NCBI RefSeq assembly: GCF_004027225.2
Contig: NC_044279.2
Span: 30,854,705 to 30,918,704 of the forward strand
Direction: 5' to 3'
DNA from: Strigops habroptila
Taxonomy: Eukaryota; Chordata; Aves; Psittaciformes; Psittacidae
Length of the DNA: 64,000 nucleotides
Shown one piece after another: positions 27,165 to 39,700 of this stretch. The position numbers and the translations under genes are program-made. How positions within the stretch are numbered: the first letter of the stretch is position 1; every line of letters begins with the position of its first letter. The notes beneath the pieces are model-generated. The model was not told where the DNA came from. It worked only from the letters and a program-made list of their open reading frames with translations, and did not search any database.

Positions 27165-27401
27165 TGATTGAGAGACGGGACGCAGCTTGATGCAAGCAAG
27201 ATGTCGTTTTATTACAGTTATCCATATATATTTATACTTGTCCCTACCTAGCATGTCTCATACTGATTGGTCTATCTTTTACAGAAGGCACACACTGATT
27301 GGCTAGCTAGCATAAGACAAACTATTAATCAAACATTTACCTTCTCCCAGCAACATCTTTTCTTACACAAAGAGTTAGCTCCTCTCCATCAAGGTCGGCT
27401 A
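27165..27401 (-). mobile_element. Endogenous retrovirus 3' LTR (class II-like), minus strand
   Basis: On the minus strand the order is a polypurine tract (complement of 27402-27415), two CCAAT boxes (complement of 27298-27302 and 27266-27270), a TATA box TATAAATA (27229-27236), an AATAAA poly(A) signal (27208-27213), and a short tail ending TCTCTCAATCA. That is the layout of a compact LTR of about 237 bases. No primer-binding site follows its 3' end, so it is the 3' LTR of a truncated provirus. The U3 edge reads TA instead of TG if the polypurine tract is placed correctly. Confidence 0.6.
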
Positions 27402-27720
27402 CTCCCTTCTCCCTCAACCTTTCTAACCCGTGATTGATAAATAGACACTGGGCCATTCTTTCTCAGCCAAGCTTTTATCCTTATCTTATTCCTCCCATGG
27501 TTTACGACCGACAAGTTCCAACACGTCTCCTTCTATCAGCTGAACAGCACTGGGAGTCCTGCTGAGAGTAGCCAAATCCTGTCCCACATTCACATATTTG
27601 AATTGAATGTCTCTCTGTTTAAAGAGAGTGTATTGACATAATGTCTTTGTTTTGTATAGATCCTGAATCTGCAGTTCTGTAGCAGCTTTCCAGTCCCTAT
27701 TGTGCATTTAACTTAGATTT
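27402..27720 (-). pseudogene. Retroviral internal remnant next to the LTR, with a 73-codon open frame
   Basis: Minus-strand frame 27486-27707 is open for 73 codons and ends about 70 bases before the polypurine tract. That position suits the end of the last gene of a provirus (pol or env). I cannot assign it to a retroviral protein: no transmembrane segment, zinc finger or integrase signature is visible. A stop codon sits directly upstream of its first Met. The rest of the provirus is missing. It may instead be flanking DNA with a chance frame. Confidence 0.4.
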
Positions 27721-30000
27721 GTCGGAAACCACAGAATGGTTTTGTAATGGATATTATCTGTGCTCCTGAAATGCCTTTTGGATGGGCAAATATCAGCAAA
27801 ATTTTAGTGGGTAGTCAGGGAATTATATCAAAAACATGTAATTGGACTCCATGAGAAATTGTTGACTAATACCCTTCTGATGGTGCCTTAGTATCATCTA
27901 TGGCTGAGTAATCTGTGTAAAGTGATTTGCATCACAGCCGAGTTGGTGTCAAGTGTATACTTTGGACAGAAGGCACACTTTAGAAATTAGGATCTCCTTT
28001 TATTTTTTTGTGAAAATACACTACATATGCTTGCTGTTTTTCTCAGGGACTATCATACAGCCCTAAAACATTTACAGCTTTGATAGAAGGAGGGGATGAG
28101 AGGAGAGGAAATATGACAGAGGGGGCTGGTGGCAGCGTGAAACTGCAGCTCTCCATGTGCTTTCAGTGTCTTGTTTATTGCTTCATGCAGCACAGCCTAG
28201 ACGAGGCTCATCAAGAGCCAACTGTAATTGAAGCTGTCCTATAAAAGTGCTGTTATGAGCAGATGTGGCTGTACCAGAAATATTTTTTTTAATGCACTTA
28301 AATATGTTTTAAGACCTAAAGTATATATTGGCCAGAAACAAGATACTTGGCACAGACCAACAATTTAAGCTTCATTGCAGAAACTAATCTCTATTTTCTC
28401 ACTCCATTCCTAGTCCTCAATTTCTCCTGGGGATCTGGTCATTATTTACCCCCATTAATGCTGTGTGCTTTAAAAGGTTTTATTTGGTGTGCTTTTCCAT
28501 CTTGATATAAAACACACCTTTTGGGATACATTTTTATTGGAGATTGGAGGAAAAAAGGCTTCTCACTTGGTAAAGATATCAGGGAATATTTGGGCACATT
28601 TTATATGTATATTTTCACAATGGGGCCTTCTTCCAGCTTTCCCAGGTGTACTTTTTCACCTTCAGCTGTGATAACTTGTTTCCTGTTGAAAATACAGTTA
28701 CGTTTCATAAGTCTTTTCCCACCAACATACAACAACTCAAACGATGGCAGCTGAGATGCTGCTCATTTCCACTCAGCATGGGAACAAAGTGCAGCAAAAT
28801 TCATCGTGGCTTGTGCAGGTTGAAAACAGGTGGTAACTGCATGCGGTGAAGAGTTAGTAACTACCAACTTGGTCAGCAAAACTTAGGTACGTGAACCCTC
28901 CTGGCTGCGGCTTTGTGGTTCCTCACTGCAACAAGCCAGAGCCTCTTGGACTGTCCTTCAGTAATTCCCTCTCCTGTCATTATCTTTCTGGAAAACTATC
29001 AGTGATTTAAAGTGTGGGCAATTCAATTTAAGTGAAATAACTTATTTTTGCCCATAATTTTATATCCACTTACAATGTGGATTAAAGCAGCTTTCTTTGG
29101 GAGTTAGAAGCTCCAAAGAGAAGTGTTTTATAAAGCAATTAGAAGAGTTGAGCAAATGTGATGGCACTTGGAGAAAGTGGGTACCTGTATTTTATTCTAG
29201 ACTATTAGGGCAATGTCCTGGTAGAAAAAGAACTTAAAAACCAAACAAGAGTCATGACTTGAAGGTGAAGAAGGACTAATTGAAAGAAAAGCTTAAGCAG
29301 GTATTCCAGAGGTGTAACTCTTTCCTGTGCTTTGCTTTTTGTTTGATCTAAGCCTTTGCAACATCCCTGCTGTGTTGTTTGATGTGGAGTTGTGGTTCTG
29401 TGCTCCTTAGAGAGCATTGCTTGTGAATTCCTCCCTGGCAGTGGGGATGCCATGGTGCAGGGGCATGTGTGCTGCTCTGGGGAAAGGGGGAATGATCATG
29501 CTTTGGACTGTGTAGCTACCCATGTATGAAGAAACCATTTTGTACCAAACTCTAATTTATTACAATTAAGGGGGGCGGGAGGGGGAAGTCATAAAGAAGA
29601 AATTCACTGTATCTCTGCAACAGAAGTGACATGTTGGCAAGAAATTATTTAACCCTTAGCTGTGCAAGGTGAGGGCTGATTTGTGAATGTGGTTCCTCCT
29701 AGGCTTTCGGTTGTGTGTCTTGATGCAGAGTTTGTGTTCCCCATGGATGTGGCACTGTCAGACCTATTACTTTATCTTATGGAGATAAACATTATCTTGG
29801 GCAAAAATGTCATACCCTGCCACAGGCAGGGTGCTGTCTCTCAGGGCTGATGGTTGGTGGCAGTGCTATACCATGGTTGACGTTGGAGCTGGAGGCATGG
29901 GCTGGGGAGGTGTTGGGGAGGTGCTAGATACAGCCAGGGAGGATAAAGTAGGAAGCAAGGAGCTATTTTGTAGCTGAATTCTGAGCAAAGACTTCTTTGT

Positions 30001-30290
30001 CATAGGCGCTGTCAAACAGCCTCGTTACCATGGCAACGCCAGCTAGATAACCCATTTGGGAAAATACTTGTAGGACCTAACACTCTATCATCTGTCATTC
30101 AATAATTTCATGTTCATAATAACTAGGAAATCAATGGCCATCCTCCGAGACAGTTTGCTGAAAGGGTAAGCACACTGCTGCTGCTGTCTCAGCTCGCTGG
30201 GAGGCTCACGCCGGCCACGGAGCATGGGGCACCGCTCACTTGTGTGGACCCACTCAAAGATTAAAGACAGGTTGAGGTTCGCGATCTAAT
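30001..30290. promoter_or_regulatory. CpG-rich candidate regulatory element with a perfect RFX X-box
   Basis: Eleven CpGs fall between 30007 and 30283, far more than in the flanks. GTTACCATGGCAAC at 30024-30037 is a full two-half-site X-box: GTTACC, a 2-base spacer, then GGCAAC, the palindromic site bound by RFX dimers. The following sequence to about 30720 is AT-rich and low in repeats, and looks like conserved non-coding DNA. No exon is seen. The element could be an intronic enhancer or a minor promoter. Confidence 0.45.
30024..30037. promoter_or_regulatory. Perfect RFX-type X-box
   Basis: GTTACCATGGCAAC has two complete RGYAAC half-sites in inverted orientation with a 2-base spacer, the arrangement bound by RFX1, RFX2 and RFX3. 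The match is direct. Occupancy is inference. Confidence 0.6.
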
Positions 30291-33221
30291 TAAACTGTGC
30301 TGTTGACACCTGTAAGAGAGAAAAGCAAATGGCATATAAAGCAGTTGTTATAGTATGAGGAAACAAAGGTTTAGGTAGAATTAGCATTTCATATTTTAAA
30401 ATACCAAGGGAAATTATGTGCTCAAGTTATCGCATGGCCATCATGAAGAAACTCAGTAACTTCAAGGCATTTTTTTTGTTATCTTGTCTTTCTAATTAAA
30501 CTGCTTATCATCATAAAGGCTGTGTTACCTGCATGTTAGGAATTGAATATAAAGCAATCATGAAACAGTAATTAAAATTCTTAAACATGCACCCATTGAC
30601 TTTACATACAATTAGTTTACTGCACTGTGTCATTTATTAATAGCGCAAGTTTTCAGAACTGAGCCCCTGGTTGGCTATGCAGGGAAAGATCTGTTTAGTA
30701 ATTACTTTGGCAATGTTATCTGTTTTGAAAAACTACACTAATATATATCTCTGGAAAGTAATACTATAAATAAAAAGCATGTTAAATGGAGGCTTGGGGA
30801 GAGAGGAGTCGTCCTTGCTGATTGGGTATTACAGACATGCAGAAATCATAGTTCTTATCACTGTATCATCAGTATTTGAAAGATGCTCATTCTCATAATT
30901 CGCAACAGGAGTTTCTTTATTCTTTTAAAAATTCTGTTGGAGGACAAAGATAAGGTAGGTCTTTTCCAGCTGACTGTTTCAGCATGTTTCAGGTCCAGTT
31001 AGCAGACAGTGCAAGGCAAACACACACAGGGCCAGGGGCCAAAGCTTTGGAAACAGACTTCTTGTTTGTGTTGGGGAATGTGGTGAATACTCAGGTCAGT
31101 TTTTATGCTTTTCAGTGAAGATGAAATGCCTTTTGAAGGGAAATTTGTGGTTCACACTGCAAATATAGTAGTCAGTAGTCATGTGAAGTGATACCTTAGG
31201 TCATGGTAAATGAGAATGTGTTGCAATCCTTCTTGGTTTGTACACAAAGGTCAAACTGAGAGCCTCTAGGGTGGTGACTTCAAGCGCTTTGTTATTTGAT
31301 GCCCTGCTGTGGTGTCTTGAGGTAAGTGTTTGCTTCTGCAGCTTTTGAAAACGTGTTTGATTACAGCAGATCCAATTACAGGCTCAGTGTGTGCTTTCTG
31401 CATAAAATGTTTTCAGTTGTTTAAATCAGCAGAAGTACTTGCAGGTCCTAATTCCCGGCTCTAAGTTGTGTTAGTTAAGTCCCAAGAAGCAGGGTGTATT
31501 TCATTCATCCACTTGCACTGTAATTTTAAAGTGCCTTTGATTCCTGTATTATTTGGAAGAAAGTGGGAGAAGAAGCCTCTTCTTTTGGTGTTCTCCAACA
31601 TACTGGGTTCAGAGAAGAAGATGGGTTAAGGAGGGTGCCAGATTTGAAGATGTTACAGCCCAGCTGTGGAGAAACCCAAACTTGGTTCATGCAGAGGAGG
31701 AGTTGAGATTTCATTGTGAGAGACCTGATGAAGAAGGACTCCCTGAAGGAAGTAGATTTAAGATCTATGAATGAGATCCCAGAAGAAGTTTGGCATAGAA
31801 GAAATAGCACAGCTATCCCCAAATTATAGAGCTTTGTAAATAGCAGTAGAGAGGTGCAAGTGGAAGAATTAATTTGGACATGTTAAGAAAGGGCTGTGGG
31901 AGCAGGGACAATGATAGGTAGGAGGGACAGATGAGAGTTTAATATTTGAGTCTCTGGTGATCACCTTGAGTGGGAAATGATTAAAAATATGTTATCTTGG
32001 CAAAACTACTCACAATGGAAATATTCAATCAACAGAAGGCAGGATTGACAATAGTCAAGCTGTGATGTGGCTCAACCTTTCAGGGGGATTTTTTGATTCC
32101 GTGTGGAAAAACACTGGATGATTTGGAGAAAGCAGCAAAAGACCCACCATTGAAGAGAACTGAGGAGCTGTCCTTGAAAGAACTACGTCAAGATAGCTAA
32201 GAAGGAATGAGAGCAGATGGCTGGAGAGGGAACAAGTAGGTGCTTGAAGTAGCACAAGTAACTTTTCACACCATGTTCAAGCAGCAATCCTTGTAGCTGT
32301 CAGTTTTGTATAAGAAGTAATCTTCTCACCTGTGTGACAAAATGGCAGAGCCTTATTTCTTCATGTGCACAGCTGCTATGTACCTCCTGTGTGTGTGCTG
32401 CAGGGGCAATGCTCCCATGGCCCCTCTGATTACCTCCCTTCACACCAGAGCATTTGGCAAGGGACAGGCTGTCTTGTGTGGGTGAATGAATATGTTCTGT
32501 TGTGTTATTAGCTAGCAGCTTTTATTCAGATTCTTAAAGAAATGCAGGGAAGCAATAAAAAAGTTCATTTATTTGCCTTTATGAATGGAATTGGCAGCTT
32601 CCATAACTTCCTATGGGGATTCTCTTACTTACTTTGTGTGGACTTGAAGGAAGGAGGTGTAGAGATACAGATGCATTTATTATTTATTGGTTAGGTCTTG
32701 TGCTTTCTCCCAGCATTTGTCAGTAACTGCTATTTTCTGTCACCCACTGCAAGATGGAAAGGATGAGAATTTGCAAGAGCACCGTGGGAGCACGAACTGT
32801 GACTGCCTCTTCCATGCTTAATGCGAGTGGATAAACACACAACATCAGTTCCCAGTGCCAGTGCTCGCTTCAGCTGTACGAATCTTCCTTCCCGCTCCTC
32901 CTTCCCCGCCTCTCCTAATAGAAGAGGAAAGCCAGGAGGAAGTTGTAACGTGACATTCCCTGTGTGTTGCAGGGGATAAATATTGCCTCCCCTGGTGTGG
33001 CTTTGATGAATCTGTTTTTAGTGAGGGGTTGGATCAGTAAAGCTTGCACTGGAGAGTGTGAAATAGCATTGATCAGACTGACTTCTGAGGCAGGGTGAAA
33101 GACAAAAAAAATCAATTAAACCTGTGACCCAGGCATCCTGGTTTATTTTGCTGTGTGCAGGAAAGCAGGCAAGGAGCTGTTGCTTGCTTTAACACCCGAG
33201 GTGGAACTGTCCTGGGGAGCA

Positions 33222-33240
33222 GCCATGCTGAGCATGGCTG
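33222..33240. repeat. 19-base palindrome
   Basis: AGCCATGCT-G-AGCATGGCT has two 9-base arms that are exact reverse complements around one central base. It lies in a GC-richer stretch (33130-33480). Confidence 0.85.
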
Positions 33241-35794
33241 AGCCCAGCCTGCTTCGGAGGCTTTGGCAGGTCTCCTCCACAGTCCTCTGCCCAGTGAGAG
33301 GGGTTATTTTAGAGTTCAGCTCTTGGGAGGGTGCAGAGAAGGGAGAACACTGTGGAAATTCTGAAGACAAAGGTGAAGTAAAATAAGGTAGAGAACAGCT
33401 GGGAAGGAGCAGGGCGTGATGGATAAAGCAGTGCACGGCAGCAGGGGCCTATTTGGAGTACTGAATGGATGAATGCAGAAATAAATGCAGAGTTGTGGCA
33501 GGGCACAGGAAACAAGAAAATAAGGAGCAGGATATGCAGAAGTAGAATCTCACCATGTAGTAAAGGAAGGAGAGGAGAAAATGAGATAAAACTGTATAGT
33601 TTTGTGTTGCTGGCTGGAAGCTAGTGCAAATTTTGTTGTGTGTTCTCTGCAGTGTAGTGTAAGCGCTACCTTCAGAGATTTTTTTATTTTAAATTGGATT
33701 TAATGTCATACTATTTTTTGCTCCTTTGCAAGGTATACAAAGGTCTTGAAATGCTTTTATGATCTCAAACAATTGCTGAAATTCATTAGATGCCGTCCTC
33801 TGGTGTGTTACTGCTCTGCCATCCCCTGCTTGGTGCTGGGTAGCTCCATCACCACAGAGCTTCTTGGTGCTTTGTATGCTGGTACTGATTTTTGTCATAT
33901 TTTGGTATTATGCATTGCTATATTTCAGTGTTATTCACACGCTTGTAAAATGGTGACAACATCCCCTGACTTTGTGAGGTACTTTGATATCTCTGGATGA
34001 AAAATTCTGTATGAAACTTGACTTCTATTGTTATGTAAATAGTTTACTGACACATAGATATTTTTGTACAAGTTAAATTTAATGATTTTAGAATAACTGT
34101 TTTACTTGCTCGGGATTGTTTGCTCTTCTGCTTGTCCCTGAGGGAATAAAAAGTATTTTCAAACAGAAACTAGACCTTTATATAAATTGGTCTCCTCGTC
34201 ACCACTAGCACAGAGAGGGTTTAGACAATCTAGCTGAGGATGACAGTTTCTCAAGACCTTTGCTTCTCATCCTTATTTTATCCCTTAACTTGCCATTAGG
34301 ATGGCATGTGTTCTGAAAACACCTAAATTATTAATTTTATCAGTTGAATTGTGACCTTTTGTGAAATATTTATGTAATGTAGGAAGCAGAAAGATGACAG
34401 AAGTGCCTTCTGCAGTCCTTCCTAGACATAGGGAAACCTGAACGTTGCACACGGTGATTTTGGTGTGGTCATAGCTGTGTCTGCACTCTGTCACCTGGTG
34501 ATCAATATACATATCTCTTATAACTTAAGAAACAAAACACTGTAATCAGAGAAATTAATAGCTCAATAAGAGTTTGTGGTCAACCACTGCCCCCTTTGAG
34601 GTCAGTGAGAACACAGCTATATTTATGAGTTTTGCTGAGAAAGCCAGGAGAAACTAATTTAATTTGAATTCCTGACAGGTTTCCAGGAGGAGTATTCAGT
34701 GAAGTTATCAGGATTACTGTATAAGACTTGGTGTATTTTCTGCAGCAAGGATGAGCCCATCCCGATCTAAATTCCGAACACCTTGCACCAGGAATGTACC
34801 CACACCTTTTACTCTCTCTAGTGTGTTCATGTTTGTGCAGGAGAGCTCTTGGGTTCACACTAATATCTTGTAGATAGAAATAGCTATTAAGGATGCTCTA
34901 CTAAATTCTTACCGGGGTTTGCTCCATTTCTTTAGATATATCACTCTTTTTCTGCCTAAAGAGTTCCAAACACCATTTTGAATGAGAAGTATGCTCAAAT
35001 TATGAGTTTTTCCCCATGATTTTTATTCCAGCCAAAACTGGTAATATTACTTATAAAGCCTCTGTTCTTACATGATAACCCAGTTATGAGGTTATTATGA
35101 GAGATACATACATACAAACTTTTGGGTAGCTAAAATACTTAAAATTTTAGTTCACATTTCTAGCTTGAGATAGAACTCTCTCTTGTTTTCCCTGAGCTGA
35201 CAATGTTGTTGCTCGCTGCAGGATAAAGTACATTTCCTAATTTATTTCACCATCACTATTTGGATCCCCGAAGCATTACAGTAAATCACTAACACGTCTG
35301 CTGAAGGGGAAGACAACAACTTTAAAGCTTCTGGCTAGTCACTCTAGTGACATGGCGAGGTCACTCTTGAAGGCAGTAACTTTTGACAAAGACCACAGTG
35401 GGACAGAGAAATATGTCTTGTTACATGCAGGTAGTGTTTAACCGTAGAAAATTTGTTGCCTTTTGCTAGAAGTCAGTGACTTTCAGAAAACTTGTGATTC
35501 AGGAGCTGAGGGAGGAAAGGCATTGTTTGCCATAGCAACCTTAACATCCCCTTACAGTATGTCTGTCAGTTGTGCGAAGACTAATTTATCATGTAAAGTG
35601 TATGCTACATATGTCACATTTTACTGTCTGTTCATTTGTTTTGATAATCAAGATCTTGACAGATTTGTCCCACATGGTAGGATTTATGGTAAGGATTTTC
35701 TTATCACTGAATTAAGTTGATACATATAATCCTAGTGCCCTGCACAAGAACAGAATATAAATGAGAGATTCAGACTAGATGTGAAGGTCTTGCA

Positions 35795-35820
35795 GAAAAA
35801 AAAACAACACACACACACAG
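35795..35820. repeat. A-run and (AC)n microsatellite
   Basis: An A-run is followed by six to seven AC units. Too short to be strongly variable. Confidence 0.85.
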
Positions 35821-36670
35821 TCCGTTTTTCTCCTTGATTTTTTTTCTTTTTTCCCTTGTGATTTGTTTCATATCTCTACAGGGGCAATCACAGAGAAGAG
35901 AATAAGCATTGACTTTGAGAAGGTTAAATATTTCCCCTCATATTAAAAGATCTTTCTGTTTTATAAGGTGAGAAGTGTAATTCTGTAAAAATGAAACATA
36001 AGTGAGTTTTGGAAATGTGCTTCTTTCCCCTCCAGTGTACATGTTGACATACATACCTCCTGTAGTTTGAAGCCTGATAAGTAAATTCATTTTTCACAGA
36101 TGTCACTTCCTCCCCTGTGGTAAATGAGAGCATCTTACTCTCCTTTCTGAAGTCAATGAGTTGAAAACATGGGGGCTAACTTCTTATGGACGAGTAGAAA
36201 TGTGGACAGGAGATACCTTCGTGGCCTGAAGCCCATTGTTTTCCTTTTGAGGTTAGATGATTTGGTAGTACTGAAATTGTCTTTGGAGTATATGAGATTA
36301 GGTTTATAATTCTTACATATAGCAGAGTACTTTGGTCTGAGTGGGCAAGTGGATGGGTGGGTACAGGGGTACAGGGAAGGGATGTGTTCGTCTGTGAGCC
36401 TCTTTAAACTCTTACAAATATAACTACAGGATCTGGCTTCCTGGAGGTGCTGATGAAGGTTGTGCAAGTGTCCTTGAACTTTTTGAGAAGAACTCCAAAC
36501 AGTATCTCCTGAAGTATCTATCCTGTAAGGATGTAATGTTATTTTACTATTATTTTTAAGAAACAGCATTATTTGCTTTTGGTAAAGTATGAAAGTACCA
36601 AGGGCATTCACTGCACTGTTGGACAGAGCAGAGTGGACATTTCCTGGTATGTAAATACATTCAGATAAAT

Positions 36671-36735
36671 CAGAATCACAGAATGGTTTGGTTGGAAGAA
36701 GCATTTCAAGATCATCCTCTTCCCAGCCCTTGGAC
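36671..36735 (-). mobile_element. Short CR1 LINE 3' tail
   Basis: CAGAATCACAGAATGGTTTG followed by GTTGGAAG and AAGATCATC is the reverse complement of a decayed CR1 3' end. Only about 65 bases are recognisable. It supplies the N-terminal part of the unrelated open frame 36153-36800. Confidence 0.75.
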
Positions 36736-39700
36736 TGGAGAGAACATTGTTGGAGAATGACAAAGCAAAGTTTCTTTGAGCCAGGAGATTTCTGTTTCAT
36801 TTCTCATCGTATTTCTCTGTTGTAGACTGTGCTTTGTCTTTATTTATGACTGATAATGACAACCGAAATACACTGAGGAGCTTGGGACTGTATTTCAAGA
36901 GGAGCATATTTTGAAATCCAAAATGCAAAACTTCAGGGAGATAGTGTTTTGACTGTGTCAAAGTTTAATTGGGAAGGATTTTCATCCCAGATGAATTGCA
37001 CTGGTGTTGCTACTATTTCGGCTATTGAACACATGCCTCTACTGTTCTGTTCTTCAGAATGGGGTTAACTGCTTCAGCCTTGGTAAAGTGAACTAGACCC
37101 ATGCCTCTACAATTCCTGCTTCCCATCTGAAGGTTTCTTTTAAGTGATTTTGGTGCTTGTAAGGTTTCAGATGTTTGGTTTTGTTGGGTTTTTTTGTGCC
37201 AAATACTAGTTAAGCACTTCACTTTAATTTGCACCATACTTTGTAATGTGATTGAATGCTTTTCTTCTGCTGTTATGTTGTCCTTTCGCTGTTTTAGGAA
37301 GCTATGTTCAAAAAGTGTTTTTAATGCCCCTGGCCAGAGGACTCAGGCAAACCAGAAGCCCTGGCATGCTGCAGTAATGCTGAAGTAGAGCGCAGGGGAA
37401 GCAGCAGCTGAGCACAGGCTGTGTGGCAGAGGTGTCCTTGTGGTTGGGCAGCAAGGGCTGGGTGGGCACCCCCACCTTGGAAACTGCTGATGTGTGACAG
37501 ATCTCCCCTCTGAAGCTGACAAGCTCTTGGGTTTGACTTTTTATTCCAGGAGGAAAAAGCAGATTTCAGACTAAGGATCTGAAATTTCATTCAGGGATAA
37601 AGCAGGATTTGCTATGCTAATTTCTTTTGCATGGGACATCAAAATAGAAGAAAAAGAGACATCGTTAATCGGATTTCATTTGTGTCCATCCATGTGGCTC
37701 TGCAGGAGTTTTTTCACTCTTTCTATAATTTTTCTTCCCAACTCCTTATACCTGAGTTCAGACCTGATGTTTCTGTTTCATGATGGGCAGGGTGAATGTT
37801 GTAGGGAGCTGGGTTTTGTTGGGGAGGCCATGCTGGTTAGGCTGAGGTCTGGTGTGCTGCAGGGGCTTGGAGTGCCCCATCAGTGGGAGAGCAGCTGGCA
37901 CGGGGTCCCAGAGGCACTGGTGTGGGGTCCAGGACCAGACTCTACCCAGGCAGCCAGCCGGGTCAGCATCCGGCAGACCCACCACCTCCCAGACAGCTGG
38001 CACCGTAACCAAACACCAGCAGTTTTCAGAGCAAGACACATCTAATAACATTAATTTTCTAATAGAGCAGACGGTAAGGTAACTAAAGCCAGGTTGATTT
38101 GGCTTCGTTGGGATTTTTACCTAATGATCTTCCAGAAAGCAGGTGCACTGGCAGTAATTCTAAGCTTTAGAAAGCCCAAACAGTGTACAAAGTAAACCTT
38201 TGATGCTGTGGGGATTTTATAGGAGGGGGAGCCGCATTAGTTTTAGGTCATTACAAAACATTTGCTGACTACAACAGTATTAATGGTACTTTCATGGCAA
38301 TCAGTTAATGACTGTCAACAAACAGAGTTGATTTCAGTTCAAATTGTGATTTTAAATCAAACTAGCCAGCTGTCAGACATGGGAGCAGTGTGGATGGTTC
38401 CTCCTGCAGCATCATGTGGTGACGCTCCTGCATTCATCGTTCTATCAGGTGTGTGTTGGGAGCCAGGTTTGAGATTCATTCACATACACCACCCAATACT
38501 AGTTTTAGGATGATGAAGTTACACAAAAAACCCAACTCACCTCTGCCTCACTGCTCCTTTTTACTATGGTAACATGAACTTCTGACAGTTATATTACAAC
38601 TTCTTTATGCTTTGGTAAAGGAGGAAAGCAGCTACTTTTATGGCCTGATTCAGTAAAAGTCTCCTTTTGAGCTTCAATACCATGAAAATCCATCCAAGGC
38701 CATGAAAACTTCCCTAATCCCAGGGTGTTTTCCTAGGGCACAGTAGGCCATTTATAAGGGGCAAGACGGAATAATCTATTATACTGCATGTATCCCTCAA
38801 CAGTTCTTCTGGATTATCAATTGTATGAGCTTTGAAAGTGAACAGTGAAGTGTCTGTATTGGTAAATATGTCTCTATAATGGTAGTGCATTATTCATGAC
38901 AGGCTACTCTTCTCTGCATCTTTAGCTCACTTTTGAAATATTCGGATGTGCCAAAGCTCTTCCTACAGATGTATACAACTAAGGGTACTTAAACTGGAAG
39001 GGAACTGGAAAAAAAAGAGTCCAATATACCTCTAGCTTTTATATTTTAGCCACTGTGGGATGAAGACACATTCAGCCATCACCCTGGCCTTAGTATGTCT
39101 CTTCTTTAGTTTTTCTAATTCCTCAACTTGCTGTGATTGTCATTTTTATAAGGGACTTTCTCAAGTCATGAATATTTGTTTTCCTTTATACTTCTATACT
39201 GATTAGCACACCATGAGTATTACTTAAAACTTTTAATTAAAAAACCACACAAGACATTTTAATTGCACTTGAGTGTGGGAGACTGTGAAGGTGGCCTCAG
39301 CAGAAGAACTTGGATGGGTGTAACAGCAGTCCATAGTACATTCTTTGAAAAGCTCTGAAAAGTCATAAAAGGTTCAACGAATTAATGCTCTTGCAAAACA
39401 GGTGTTACTTACTTTATAATAATGTAAAAAGGAAGAGCTTTTCTAATGATGCAGATATCAGAGGGAAAAACAGAGCCAAGGAGTCTTCACTGCTCTCATC
39501 CTCTGAACCTGTTCCTCCTGCTTCAGCATTTGAATTAGTTTTGTACTTGGGCTCAGTTTCTCATTGAGGTGTTTCGTTGATACTTCCCTTTGTTTGGTCT
39601 TGGCCTGAGCTTGGTGTGTAATATCTCAGTTCCAGACAGTCTTTCTTTCCCACACAGATGTAAGAAAACCCCTCAGATTCAATCTTCAGGTGTGGGGAAA

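Larger units (their letters stand above)
27721..36670. other. Unique non-coding sequence, probably intronic
   Basis: Holds the RFX/CpG element at 30001-30290, conserved-looking AT-rich DNA from there to about 30720, the 33222 palindrome and an (AC)n repeat. A second RFX-like site (TTTGCC, AT, AGCAAC) lies at 35526-35539. No exon is seen. The purine-rich block 31550-31780 is open on both strands by chance. Confidence 0.6.

Noticed and set aside
37614..38051. Overlapping open frames of 143 codons (plus) and 97 codons (minus)
   Set aside because: Both strands open in a GC-rich stretch points to composition. No domain, splice context or recognisable family.
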